Positions 1 through 5,915 of a stretch of DNA of 16,583 nt are shown here, piece after piece (position 1 is the first letter of the stretch; each line of letters begins with the position of its first letter). Below the pieces are notes generated by a model. That model did no database searches. It was not told the origin of the DNA and worked only from the letters and a program-made list of their open reading frames with translations. Source of the DNA: an uncultured Clostridia bacterium (GTDB lineage Bacteria > Bacillota > Clostridia > Christensenellales > Borkfalkiaceae); NCBI GenBank assembly GCA_947589335.1, contig CANPZH010000013.1, forward strand, positions 1 to 16,583, in the 5' to 3' direction. The translations under genes and the position numbers were made by a program.

Positions 1-1
1 C

Positions 2-634
2 CTCGACCTCGGCTTCAAGGCGGAACATCTCCGCTTCCACGACCACGACAAGCTCGCCCACTACGCGCGGGCGGCGTGCGATATCCAGTACCTCTACCCG
101 ATGGGCTGGCAGGAGCTCAACGGCATCCACAACCGCACCGACTACGACCTCACCCGTCACCAGGAATATTCGGGCAAGAGCCTGACCTATATCGACCCCG
201 TGGACGGCGCCCGCTTTATCCCCTACGTCATCGAATACTCGATCGGCGCAGACCGCCTCATGCTCGCCGTGCTCTCCGAGGCATACGACGAAGAGACCCT
301 CGAAAACGGGGAAGTGCGCAACGTCATGCACTTCCACCCCGCGATCGCGGCATACAAGGCGGCGGTGCTGCCCCTCCAGAAAAATCTCTCCGCACCCGCG
401 AAGGAGCTCCTCGGCACCCTGAAAAAGCAGTTCTCCGTCATCTACGACGAGGCGGGCTCCATCGGCAAGCGTTACCGCCGCCAGGACGAGATCGGCACCC
501 CTTACTGCATCACGATCGACTTCGACACCCTCGAAGACGGCACCGTGACCGTGCGCGAGCGGGACAGCATGGAGCAGATCCGCATCCCCATGAGCGGCCT
601 TCCCGCCTTCCTCGCGGAAAAGACCGCCTTCTGA
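2..634 (+). CDS. glyQS: Glycyl-tRNA synthetase (alpha2 type), C-terminal part
   Basis: This is the last 210 residues of a class II glycyl-tRNA synthetase, which charges tRNA-Gly with glycine in the cytoplasm. The reading frame is open from the left edge, so the start lies outside the window. Class II motif 3 is visible as GADRLMLAVLSEAY. It is followed by the anticodon-binding domain, starting near FHPAIAAYKAAVLPLQK and containing the family signature GSIGKRYRRQDEIGTPYC. The end, with RERDSMEQIRIP, fits the single-chain homodimeric enzyme rather than the GlyQ/GlyS alpha2beta2 form. The gene stops with TGA at 632-634 and a strong hairpin terminator follows at once. Identification is secure; only the N-terminal part is unseen. 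Confidence 0.96.
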   Translation, partial: LDLGFKAEHLRFHDHDKLAHYARAACDIQYLYPMGWQELNGIHNRTDYDLTRHQEYSGKSLTYIDPVDGARFIPYVIEYSIGADRLMLAVLSEAYDEETLENGEVRNVMHFHPAIAAYKAAVLPLQKNLSAPAKELLGTLKKQFSVIYDEAGSIGKRYRRQDEIGTPYCITIDFDTLEDGTVTVRERDSMEQIRIPMSGLPAFLAEKTAF

Positions 635-647
635 CAGAACCGTGTTC

Positions 648-684
648 AAACGGCGCCGAGGCATACTGCTCCGGCGCCGTTTTT
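648..684 (+). terminator. Rho-independent terminator of glyQS
   Basis: A perfect 11-bp stem (AAACGGCGCCG at 648-658, CGGCGCCGTTT at 672-682) with a 13-nt loop runs into a T-run at 680-684. It lies 14 nt after the glyQS stop and isolates glyQS from the next gene. Confidence 0.9.
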
Positions 685-716
685 ACGGGGATTCGCCACG
701 GACGCGCAACGCGGCC

Positions 717-745
717 TTGACAAATCCGCCCGCACGGTCTATAAT
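717..745 (+). promoter_or_regulatory. Consensus sigma-70/sigma-A promoter of the glycosyltransferase gene
   Basis: TTGACA at 717-722 and TATAAT at 740-745 match both consensus hexamers exactly, with the optimal 17-bp spacer. Transcription should start near 752, about 20 nt before the ATG at 772. The promoter sits directly behind the glyQS terminator, so the next gene is expressed on its own and probably strongly. Confidence 0.9.
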
Positions 746-758
746 AGACCGCAGAGAC

Positions 759-775
759 AGGAAACCATGCCATGA
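759..775 (+). promoter_or_regulatory. Ribosome-binding site with a two-codon mini-ORF overlapping the start
   Basis: AGGA at 759-762 precedes two ATGs. The first, at 767, reads ATG CCA TGA (767-775) and its stop overlaps the second ATG at 772 as ATGA. The spacing (9 nt) favours the ATG at 772 as the true start. Whether the mini-ORF is translated is unknown. Confidence 0.5.
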
Positions 776-2094
776 ATGAAGTCATCCGAATCGTTTTAGT
801 CGCCTATTTCGCGCTGTGCCTCGCCTCGGTCATCTGCTATCTGCCGAAGATCTTAGGCTTCCGCTACGGCTTCAAGCGGCCGCCCTACCGCCGCGCGACC
901 GCCCGACGGAAGATCTCCGTCATCGTCCCTGCGCGCAATGAGAGCAAGATCATCGGCGACCTCTTCGCCTCCCTCCGCGGGCAGACCTACGACCGCGCGT
1001 TCTTCGACGTCAACGTGATCGTACAGGACGAAAACGACCCGACCGTCGCCCTCGCAAACGAGCTGGGCGCGAAGGTCTATGTCGTCCCGACGCAGACCTG
1101 CAAGGGAGACGCCCTCGACGGCTATTTCAAAGCGCTCTCCGCGGAGGAACGGGCGGCGTACGACGCGTTCGTCATCGTCGACGCGGACGCCGTCGTCACC
1201 CCCGACTATCTCGCCGAACTCAACAATGCCCTCGAAAACGACTACGACATCTTCCTCACGCGGAAGTTCGCCAAGAACTACCTCGGCGACAAGAAGGACC
1301 GCTCCCTCTTCTCGAACTGTTCCGCCCTCACCTGGCCCATCATCGACGACCTCGGCAACCTCTACCGCATGCAAAAGGACATGCCTCTCACCCTCTGCGG
1401 ACAGGGCATGATGCTGCGCAGACGGGTCATCGAAGAGGTCGGCGGCTGGCCCTACCGCACCCTCACCGAGGACTACGAGCTCAAGCTCGTCAGCCTTCTC
1501 AACGGCTATAAGTCGATGTACTATCCCTATGCCGTCATCTACACCGAGGAGGCGCTCAGCCACGACGAAAACTATGCCCGCCGTATCCGCTGGCTGACGG
1601 GGTATGCCCAGTGCGACAAGAAGTATAAACAGCAGATCCGCCGCCAGGCGAAAGAGCGCGGAAGGCTGAACAGCGGCGAGCGGGAATATTTCTTCGGGAT
1701 CGTCCCCCTGATCCTCTTTGCCGCCGCGACCTTCGCCACGATGGCGGCCGGCGCCGGGCTCGCGATCTATTACTTCCTCATCGAGCAGCCCTATTGGTAC
1801 TACACGAGCTGGCTGCTCGTGTTCATGCCCGCGCTCGTTCTCTACGCCCTGCTGTTCCTCTACGGCGTGCTCGCCTATTTCTCGGACAGGGAGGCGTTCC
1901 GCGCGCTCTCCGCCCGCGAAAAGCTGGCGATGTTCCTCTTCAACCCCTTCTATCTGCTCGAATACATTCCCATCTTCATCAAGAGCCGCAGGTATGTGCG
2001 CAAGGACAGTGCGCCCGAATGGAAGGAGACCGAGAGGATCGACTACGACGAGACCCTCCGCCGCACGCAGGACGGAGAGGAGTCCAAGGAGTGA
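772..2094 (+). CDS. Membrane glycosyltransferase family 2 protein
   Basis: The 440-residue protein is a GT-A fold glycosyltransferase of the processive, cellulose-synthase-like type. It probably transfers sugars from a nucleotide donor onto a membrane-associated glycan or lipid; donor and acceptor cannot be told. An N-terminal membrane segment (about residues 4-28) is followed by the catalytic domain (about 45-275). This begins KISVIVPARNES and carries D137-A-D139 as the metal-binding DxD, T232-E-D234 as the catalytic TED motif, and RRIRW (270-274) in the position of the Q/RxxRW motif. Three hydrophobic stretches follow (about 307-337, 344-370 and 385-403), and the tail is charged. The start at 772 is supported by AGGA 9 nt upstream. 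It is monocistronic: promoter at 717-745, terminator at 2118-2160. Family assignment is firm, product unknown. Confidence 0.9.
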   Translation: MNEVIRIVLVAYFALCLASVICYLPKILGFRYGFKRPPYRRATARRKISVIVPARNESKIIGDLFASLRGQTYDRAFFDVNVIVQDENDPTVALANELGAKVYVVPTQTCKGDALDGYFKALSAEERAAYDAFVIVDADAVVTPDYLAELNNALENDYDIFLTRKFAKNYLGDKKDRSLFSNCSALTWPIIDDLGNLYRMQKDMPLTLCGQGMMLRRRVIEEVGGWPYRTLTEDYELKLVSLLNGYKSMYYPYAVIYTEEALSHDENYARRIRWLTGYAQCDKKYKQQIRRQAKERGRLNSGEREYFFGIVPLILFAAATFATMAAGAGLAIYYFLIEQPYWYYTSWLLVFMPALVLYALLFLYGVLAYFSDREAFRALSAREKLAMFLFNPFYLLEYIPIFIKSRRYVRKDSAPEWKETERIDYDETLRRTQDGEESKE

Positions 2095-2117
2095 TCCCCC
2101 CGGCAAAAAACCATACG

Positions 2118-2160
2118 AAAAGCGTCCCCTCCCGCACCGCGGGAGGGGACGCCTGTTTTT
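2118..2160. terminator. Bidirectional terminator between convergent genes
   Basis: A perfect 14-bp stem (2122-2135 with 2139-2152) closes on a 3-nt loop. On the plus strand it is followed by CTGTTTTT, and on the minus strand by TTTT (AAAA at 2118-2121). It lies between the convergent glycosyltransferase and acyltransferase genes and can serve both. Confidence 0.9.
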
Positions 2161-2167
2161 CTGACGT

Positions 2168-2977
2168 TTATCTGTTCGTTCTGCGGTCGGGAAGGTAGCA
2201 AAGCGGCGTCTTGTATGCCTCTTCATAGCATTCCCGCCATTCCCGTTCCGCCCGCTCCTTCATGGCGGCGATCCTCTCCCGGCGGGGAAGAGTCTCGTCC
2301 GCAAAGACGGCGGGGAGGATGTGAATGCGCATCCCGCGGGCGTGGCCGCGACCGGTGCGGCGGAAGGTGACAAATATGGGCAGCACGGGCACCCCATGCT
2401 TGACCGCATAGTGGAAGGCGCCGTCCTTCATCGGGCGGGGCTTCTGATAATTCGTCCAGAGCGCCTGCTCGGGATAGAAATGCACGATCTTTCCCCCCTC
2501 CAGCAGCCGCCCGACCTCGGCGTTGAAGTTGCGCATCGCCTCCCTGTCCGCACTGAGCGGGAGCATTCCGCCGTTCCGCATGACCCAGCCGCCGAAGCCG
2601 CCCTTGTTGTTCTGCGGACCCATCGTGTGATAGGAGCGGAAATGTCCGACTGCCTCGCGGACCGCGAGCGTATCGAGATAGTTGAAGTGGTTGGAGATGC
2701 TGACGGCTCCCGTCTTTTTGACCGCCTTCAGATTTTTCCTCCCCACGACGCGGGCGCCGAAGGCGAACCAAATGAGGAACCGCCCGAAGAGGAAGAGGAC
2801 GGTGCGCCAAAAGCCCGTCCAGAAACGGTTGAGGCCGCGGCGGCGGTAGTCGTAGCGCTTGTCGGGCGCCGTCCAGCTCCCGACGACCGGAATATATTCG
2901 TAGTCGAAGCGGCGGTATCCCTCGAGGACGTCCTGTATTCCCTTGATCTGTTCGTATTTCTTTCTCTTGGCGTGCAT
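2168..2977 (-). CDS. plsC: 1-acyl-sn-glycerol-3-phosphate acyltransferase family protein (PlsC-like)
   Basis: This 269-residue protein belongs to the PlsC/LPLAT acyltransferase family, which esterifies lysophosphatidic acid or similar acceptors at the inner face of the membrane during phospholipid synthesis. Motif I, HX4D, is visible as H97-FNYL-D102. Motif III appears as YPEQA (168-172), a variant of the usual F/YPEGxR, and VPVLPIF (196-202) fits motif IV. A hydrophobic stretch at about 57-76 probably anchors the protein to the membrane. The first ~50 residues are basic and of unknown role. The ATG at 2977 was chosen over upstream starts because GGAAGGGA lies just before it and a strong promoter (2997-3025) lies immediately upstream; a longer frame would run through that promoter and into ssb. 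The exact acceptor is not certain, since related enzymes act on other lysolipids. Confidence 0.88.
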   Translation of the reverse strand: MHAKRKKYEQIKGIQDVLEGYRRFDYEYIPVVGSWTAPDKRYDYRRRGLNRFWTGFWRTVLFLFGRFLIWFAFGARVVGRKNLKAVKKTGAVSISNHFNYLDTLAVREAVGHFRSYHTMGPQNNKGGFGGWVMRNGGMLPLSADREAMRNFNAEVGRLLEGGKIVHFYPEQALWTNYQKPRPMKDGAFHYAVKHGVPVLPIFVTFRRTGRGHARGMRIHILPAVFADETLPRRERIAAMKERAEREWRECYEEAYKTPLCYLPDRRTNR

Positions 2978-2996
2978 GGCGATCCCTTCCGCCCAT

Positions 2997-3025
2997 ATAG
3001 TACCCCAAACCGCGGGAAATGTCAA
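2997..3025 (-). promoter_or_regulatory. Promoter of the plsC-like gene
   Basis: On the minus strand, TTGACA (3025-3020) and TACTAT (3002-2997) are separated by 17 bp. Transcription would start near 2990, giving a short leader that holds the ribosome-binding site. The promoter lies in the 103-nt gap after ssb. Confidence 0.85.
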
Positions 3026-3034
3026 GCGGAATGA

Positions 3035-3067
3035 TCGTCCGCCCGATGCGGCGCACCGGGCGGACGA
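3035..3067 (-). other. GC-rich hairpin downstream of ssb, without U-tract
   Basis: TCGTCCGCCCG at 3035-3045 pairs perfectly with CGGGCGGACGA at 3057-3067 (11 bp). The loop itself can form TGC/GCA. It starts 13 nt after the ssb stop on the minus strand, but no T-run follows in either direction. It may protect the ssb mRNA 3' end or act as a weak terminator or pause site. Confidence 0.6.
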
Positions 3068-3080
3068 AAGAGAGATAAGC

Positions 3081-3767
3081 TCAGTATTGGCTCTGGGAAG
3101 AGGGCGCGGCGTAGAGATCGAATTCGCCGTCGAGGTCGAACGTCTCGCCCGCGTCGAAGGCGGCAAGTTTCGAGATGGAGACTTCATACGCCGTCATCGT
3201 GACGATGTCCGTCTCCGAGAACTTTTTCTGGTATTCGCGGCTTTGGATCCTGCCGGAGAGGGCGACCCTGTCCCCCACTTTCAGATTCTGTACAAAGCGG
3301 GCGTTCCTGCCCCATGCGATGCAGGGGATGTAGTCGGACTTGTTATAGGCGCGGTTGACCGCGATGAGCAGATCCGCGATCTCGCGGTTGAAGGGCGTCG
3401 TGCGGTAGACGGGCGGCTTGCAGATGTACCCCGAGAGCACGATGCTGTTCGGATTGCGCGAGGGCACGTCCTCGACGATCTCGCGCACGAAGACGGTGAG
3501 CATGAGCCGCGATCTGCCGTTTTCGAGCTTGTTGTAGCTGCGGAACTGCCCGAGCGCGCAGATCATGCTGCCCGGCCGCAGATCGTTCTTCTTGATGATC
3601 CGCTCCGAGATCGTGACGGGCAGAATGTCCGCCTGCCCCGAAAGGCGCATGACCTTGACGAACAGTTCGTAAAATCCCTCGCCGTATACTTCGTGCGAAA
3701 AGGTCGCCTCCGATACGATCTCTCCCGTAAAATAGACCCTGTTGTTCTTTTCCGCGTTATAATCCAT
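3081..3767 (-). CDS. ssb: Single-stranded DNA-binding protein with two OB folds
   Basis: The 228-residue product is an SSB-family protein expected to coat ssDNA in replication, repair or uptake. The C-terminal half (about 105-200) is the recognisable SSB domain: NSIVLSGYICKPPVYRTTPF, then ADLLIAVNR, YIPCIAWGRNAR, VGDRVALSGRIQSREY and TAYEVSISKL. The N-terminal half (about 8-100: VYFTGEIVSEATFSHEVYGE to LTVFVREI) looks like a second, diverged OB fold, so the protein is about 50 residues longer than a classical SSB. I recognise this tandem architecture from Clostridia. The usual acidic C-terminal tip ending in PF is missing; the end is SSQSQY after a mildly acidic DLDGEFDLY. The ATG at 3767 is preceded by GGAGG at 4 nt. 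No clear own promoter was found, so it may be co-transcribed with the deacetylase upstream. It is not in the usual rpsF-ssb-rpsR setting, which suggests an auxiliary rather than the main SSB. Confidence 0.85.
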   Translation of the reverse strand: MDYNAEKNNRVYFTGEIVSEATFSHEVYGEGFYELFVKVMRLSGQADILPVTISERIIKKNDLRPGSMICALGQFRSYNKLENGRSRLMLTVFVREIVEDVPSRNPNSIVLSGYICKPPVYRTTPFNREIADLLIAVNRAYNKSDYIPCIAWGRNARFVQNLKVGDRVALSGRIQSREYQKKFSETDIVTMTAYEVSISKLAAFDAGETFDLDGEFDLYAAPSSQSQY

Positions 3768-3810
3768 GTTGCCTCCACGAATTTCTCTGCCGTAAAAAAG
3801 GATCCGCGGG

Positions 3811-3835
3811 GGCGGGAGCGTCTCTTCGCTCCGCC
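3811..3835 (-). other. Hairpin in the ssb leader
   Basis: The 147-nt gap between the deacetylase stop and the ssb start holds GGCGGGAGCG (3811-3820) pairing with CGCTCCGCC (3827-3835), one G bulged. On the minus strand TTTTTT follows 11 nt later (3799-3794 region). This is too far for a classical terminator, but the position fits a weak terminator or attenuator. A direct repeat CCCCGTGGG-TTT-CCCCGTGGG lies just after the deacetylase gene (about 3891-3911). Confidence 0.35.
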
Positions 3836-3914
3836 ATAGAACATGCCTTTGCGTGCTTCTTTTTGACGGCAATCGTTTTTCTTGTTTCCGCCCCGTGGGT
3901 TTCCCCGTGGGCAT

Positions 3915-4685
3915 TTATACGCTGTTGCGGGCGTGCTGTCTGCCCGTGTGGTCGATCGTATAGTTTTCGCGGTACACGAGCTCTCCGATGGGCACAAAGC
4001 GGTATCCCTGCGCGTGCAATGTGTCGAAGATGATCGGGAGCGCCTCCGCCGTGTGCAGCCCGTTGTTGTGGCAGAGAATGATCGACCCGCTCCCCACCCG
4101 CTCCACGACGCGGGCGGCGATATCCGAAGCGGACAGATCCTTCCAGTCGAGGGAATCCACATCCCACTGGATGGGCAGAAGCCCCATATGGTTGGAGGTG
4201 TCGATGAGCAGATCGTCGTAGTCGCCGTAGGGCGGACGGAAGAGGGTCACCTCCTTGCCCGTGACCGCCGTGATCGCCGCGGACGAGCTCTCGAGCTCCG
4301 CGCGGATCTCCGCCTCGCTCAGCCGCGACATATAGGAATGGGTCGCGCTGTGGGTGCCGACTTCGTGCCCCGCATCGTCGATCTTTTTGAGATAGTCGGG
4401 ATGTTCCTCCGCCCAGAACTGCACGGTGAAGAAGGTCGCGCGGACCTTGGAACTTGCAAGGGCCGAGAGGATCGCGTCGGTGTGTTCGGTCCCCCAGGCG
4501 CAGTCGAAGGAGATCGCGATCTTCTTGTCGTCGCGGTCGACCGAATAGACGGGGAGGGAGCGTGCTCCGCTCCAGAAGACCGTCTCCGCGCCCGCTGCCC
4601 GCGCCGTGACGGCGCCGAGCACGACGAGCAGCAGGAGCGCCGCCGCCCACGCAAGACTCTTCCAACGGATGGTGATGACCCGCAT
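3915..4685 (-). CDS. Polysaccharide deacetylase (NodB homology, PdaB-like), membrane-anchored
   Basis: The 256-residue protein has an uncleaved-looking N-terminal membrane segment (about 9-30) and an extracytoplasmic NodB domain that should remove N-acetyl groups from peptidoglycan or another cell-wall glycan. The NodB motifs appear in order: SFDCAWG (59-65, catalytic-base Asp61; the usual TFDDG is replaced, as in PdaB-type proteins), HSATH (112-116, metal-binding His112 and His116), RPPYG (150-154), DSLDW (177-181) and LCH (204-206, His206). The strings AGHEVGTHSATH and PIQWDVDSLDWK are typical of clostridial sporulation-type deacetylases. The ATG at 4685 was chosen because AGAGG lies 8 nt before it and the hydrophobic segment starts soon after. 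The next gene downstream is ssb, with no obvious functional link. Substrate and a role in sporulation are inference. Confidence 0.88.
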   Translation of the reverse strand: MRVITIRWKSLAWAAALLLLVVLGAVTARAAGAETVFWSGARSLPVYSVDRDDKKIAISFDCAWGTEHTDAILSALASSKVRATFFTVQFWAEEHPDYLKKIDDAGHEVGTHSATHSYMSRLSEAEIRAELESSSAAITAVTGKEVTLFRPPYGDYDDLLIDTSNHMGLLPIQWDVDSLDWKDLSASDIAARVVERVGSGSIILCHNNGLHTAEALPIIFDTLHAQGYRFVPIGELVYRENYTIDHTGRQHARNSV

Positions 4686-4859
4686 CGCTGTTACCTCTAT
4701 ATGATAAAATATCCGGCGTATCGGATTTTGGCGGGTTTTGTCCGCGCGGAGGAGGTTGCGTCGAATTTCCCGCCGCACGCCGCAGACCCGTGACGATTTT
4801 TGCCGACGGTACAGGATATGCGCCGCCCCTCCCGATTATGCCCTCTTTGCCGCTTGAGA

Positions 4860-4922
4860 ATGGACCTTATTATAATAAGGTGCGATTCTTCGACTCCACT
4901 TCGTTCCGCTCAGAATGACGTG
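4860..4922 (+). repeat. Intergenic repeat type 1, copy A (63 bp)
   Basis: This unit runs from ATGGACC through CCTTATTATAATAAGG (a perfect 16-bp palindrome at 4865-4880) and CGATTCTTCGAC to CTCAGAATGACGTG. A second copy lies at 5646-5711. The core (GATTCTTCGAC...CTCAGAATGAC) resembles short non-coding repeats that I know as widespread in bacterial intergenic regions. No gene is seen here. Confidence 0.75.
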
Positions 4923-4927
4923 ATAGG

Positions 4928-5010
4928 GATTCCTCACATACGTAACTTCGCGCCGTTGGCGCTCGTGCCGCGCTTGGAGAATCAGAACTTCGCGCGGGGC
5001 AGTATGACGT
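4928..5010 (+). repeat. Intergenic repeat type 2, copy A (83 bp)
   Basis: This 83-bp stretch begins GATTCCTCACATACGTAACT and ends with ATGACGT. It matches 5421-5503 at 78 of 83 positions without gaps. It follows repeat type 1 copy A after five bases. Confidence 0.85.
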
Positions 5011-5015
5011 AATTG

Positions 5016-5378
5016 AGAATGACACTCCCTCAGCCTCGGCTACGCCTCGTCAGCTCTTTGCGGCGGCAGGAACCGCCGCAAAGCCCGTCGCGGTTGCCAC
5101 CGCTCCCGTCACGGCGCCGCTCACAGTGCACCGCACTGTTGAGCAGAATGGCGCCGTTCCCCCCTCAAGGGGGCGCCAAGAAACCAATCCTCTTGCTGTC
5201 CCCTTGAGGGTCATAAGACGCCATTTTGCCGATCAGCCCTGTGGGCTGTCGGCGGCGGCTTATGGTGAGTGAGCGCATTTGCCGCGCGAACGGTGACCGA
5301 GGGCGGGGCTCTACCCGCCCGAGACAGTGGCGAACGTAGTGAGCCGAAAGGGGTGTTATGCTTCCGACGGCGCCCCCC
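5016..5378. repeat. Hairpin-rich non-coding segment
   Basis: No gene is visible; several perfect or near-perfect hairpins follow one another. CTTTGCGGCGG (5056-5066) pairs with CCGCCGCAAAG (5073-5083). ACGGCGCC (5111-5118) pairs with GGCGCCGT (5150-5157) and encloses an inner arm (GCTCACAGTGC with GCACTGTTGAGC, one bulge). CCTCAAGGGG (5163-5172) pairs with CCCCTTGAGG (5200-5209), CAGCCC with GGGCTG near 5234-5248, and GGGCGGG (5301-5307) with CCCGCCC (5314-5320). Phrases such as ACTCCCTCAGCCTCGGCTACG and GGCGCCAAGA resemble dispersed repeats seen in gut Clostridia (from memory). Confidence 0.6.
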
Positions 5379-5503
5379 ACGTCATTCCGACGACCGAAGG
5401 GAGGAGGAATCTGAGGCCGAGATTCCTCACATGCGTAACTTCGCGCCGTTGGCGCTCGTGCCGCGCTTAGAGAATCAGAACTGCGCGCGGGGCGGAATGA
5501 CGT
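5379..5503. repeat. 125-bp inverted-repeat-bounded element (MITE- or REP-like)
   Basis: The element is bounded by perfect 10-bp inverted repeats, ACGTCATTCC (5379-5388) and GGAATGACGT (5494-5503). Inside the left half is a second perfect inverted repeat, GAGGAATCT (5404-5412) with AGATTCCTC (5420-5428). The right 83 bp are repeat type 2 copy B. It encodes no protein. The structure fits a small non-autonomous element, but no target-site duplication was identified. Confidence 0.55.
5421..5503 (+). repeat. Intergenic repeat type 2, copy B (83 bp)
   Basis: This is the partner of 4928-5010, differing at five positions. It forms the right part of the 125-bp inverted-repeat-bounded element. Confidence 0.85.
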
Positions 5504-5645
5504 ATAAAAGAAACGCGGGGCAGAATGACGTAAAAAAGAAACATTCGGAATGACGTTTTTAATACGTCATGTTGTCCCGCCTTATTACTGTCATGGTTCC
5601 TTGGGCGGCACGAGGAGCGCATGCGACGAAGTAGCTTGTCGAAAC

Positions 5646-5711
5646 ATGGACCGCATTATAATAAGGTTCGATTCTTCGACACGCGCATTCTGCGCGGCTC
5701 AGAATGACGTG
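5646..5711 (+). repeat. Intergenic repeat type 1, copy B (66 bp)
   Basis: This copy starts ATGGACC and shares ATTATAATAAGGT, CGATTCTTCGAC and CTCAGAATGACGTG with 4860-4922. The middle differs (ACGCGCATTCTGCGCGG in place of TCCACTTCGTTCCG), which changes the hairpin loop and breaks the long palindrome at CCGCATTATAATAAGG. Confidence 0.7.
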
Positions 5712-5773
5712 TTAAAGAAGAACGCGGCTCAGAATGACGTATTAAAAGCGCGCGGGGCGGAATGACGCAATAG

Positions 5774-5804
5774 AAAAGGCGCGGCGGGCAAAGCCCGCCG
5801 CGCC
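5774..5804 (-). terminator. Rho-independent terminator downstream of comF
   Basis: A perfect 12-bp stem (GGCGCGGCGGGC at 5778-5789 with GCCCGCCGCGCC at 5793-5804) closes on an AAA loop. Read on the minus strand, it is followed by TTTT (5777-5774). It lies about 110 nt after the comF stop, with the 33-bp tandem array in between. Confidence 0.8.
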
Positions 5805-5811
5805 GCAAATG

Positions 5812-5910
5812 GCACTCTGTCTTTCGGTTTCTATGCTCCAAACCGCACTCTGTTTTTCGGTTTCTGTGCTCCAAACCGCACTCTGTCTTTCGGTTTCTGT
5901 GTTCCAAACC
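5812..5910 (-). repeat. 33-bp tandem repeat, three copies, in the comF 3' region
   Basis: Three adjacent 33-bp units (5812-5844, 5845-5877, 5878-5910) start GCACTCTGT and end CCAAACC, with about one to three changes between copies. A partial fourth copy (GCGCTCTAT) runs into the end of comF at 5916. The array is not preceded by a ribosome-binding site, although a minus-strand frame could read it as an 11-residue repeat. Confidence 0.9.
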
Positions 5911-5915
5911 GCGCT

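Larger units (their letters stand above)
4912..5768 (+). repeat. Recurring AATGACGT unit-end motif in the non-coding spacer
   Basis: The spacer from 4686 to 5915 contains no credible gene. It is marked by a repeated octamer: AATGACGT at 4914-4921, 5496-5503, 5524-5531, 5549-5556, 5703-5710 and 5733-5740, with one-base variants at 5003-5010 (TATGACGT) and 5761-5768 (AATGACGC). Inverted copies lie at 5379-5386 and 5564-5570; the latter pairs with 5550-5556 as a 7-bp inverted repeat. Each octamer seems to mark the end of a unit, followed by an A-rich tract such as GTATAAAAG or GTAAAAAAG. This pattern suggests repeated insertion or duplication of a small element. Confidence 0.7.

Noticed and set aside
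853..2226. A 457-codon minus-strand open frame opposite the glycosyltransferase
   Set aside because: Antisense shadow: the plus strand carries intact catalytic motifs and a consensus promoter, and this frame crosses the terminator.
3768..3850. A promoter for ssb (TCTATG as -10)
   Set aside because: No acceptable -35 box at 16-18 bp was found; the match is too weak to call.
4686..4750. A promoter for the deacetylase in the AT-rich stretch before its start
   Set aside because: TATTTT and TATCAT resemble -10 boxes, but no -35 box lies at a suitable distance.
5013..5553. Several short open frames inside the repeat-rich spacer
   Set aside because: They are made of repeat and hairpin sequence, lack ribosome-binding sites, and similar frames occur on both strands.
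5656..5907. A minus-strand open frame reading the tandem array as an 11-residue repeat
   Set aside because: It starts only at TTG, has no ribosome-binding site, crosses the comF terminator, and its second half reads the non-coding repeat units.
5812..5910. A possible CRISPR array
   Set aside because: The units are directly adjacent with no unique spacers, and no cas genes are present.
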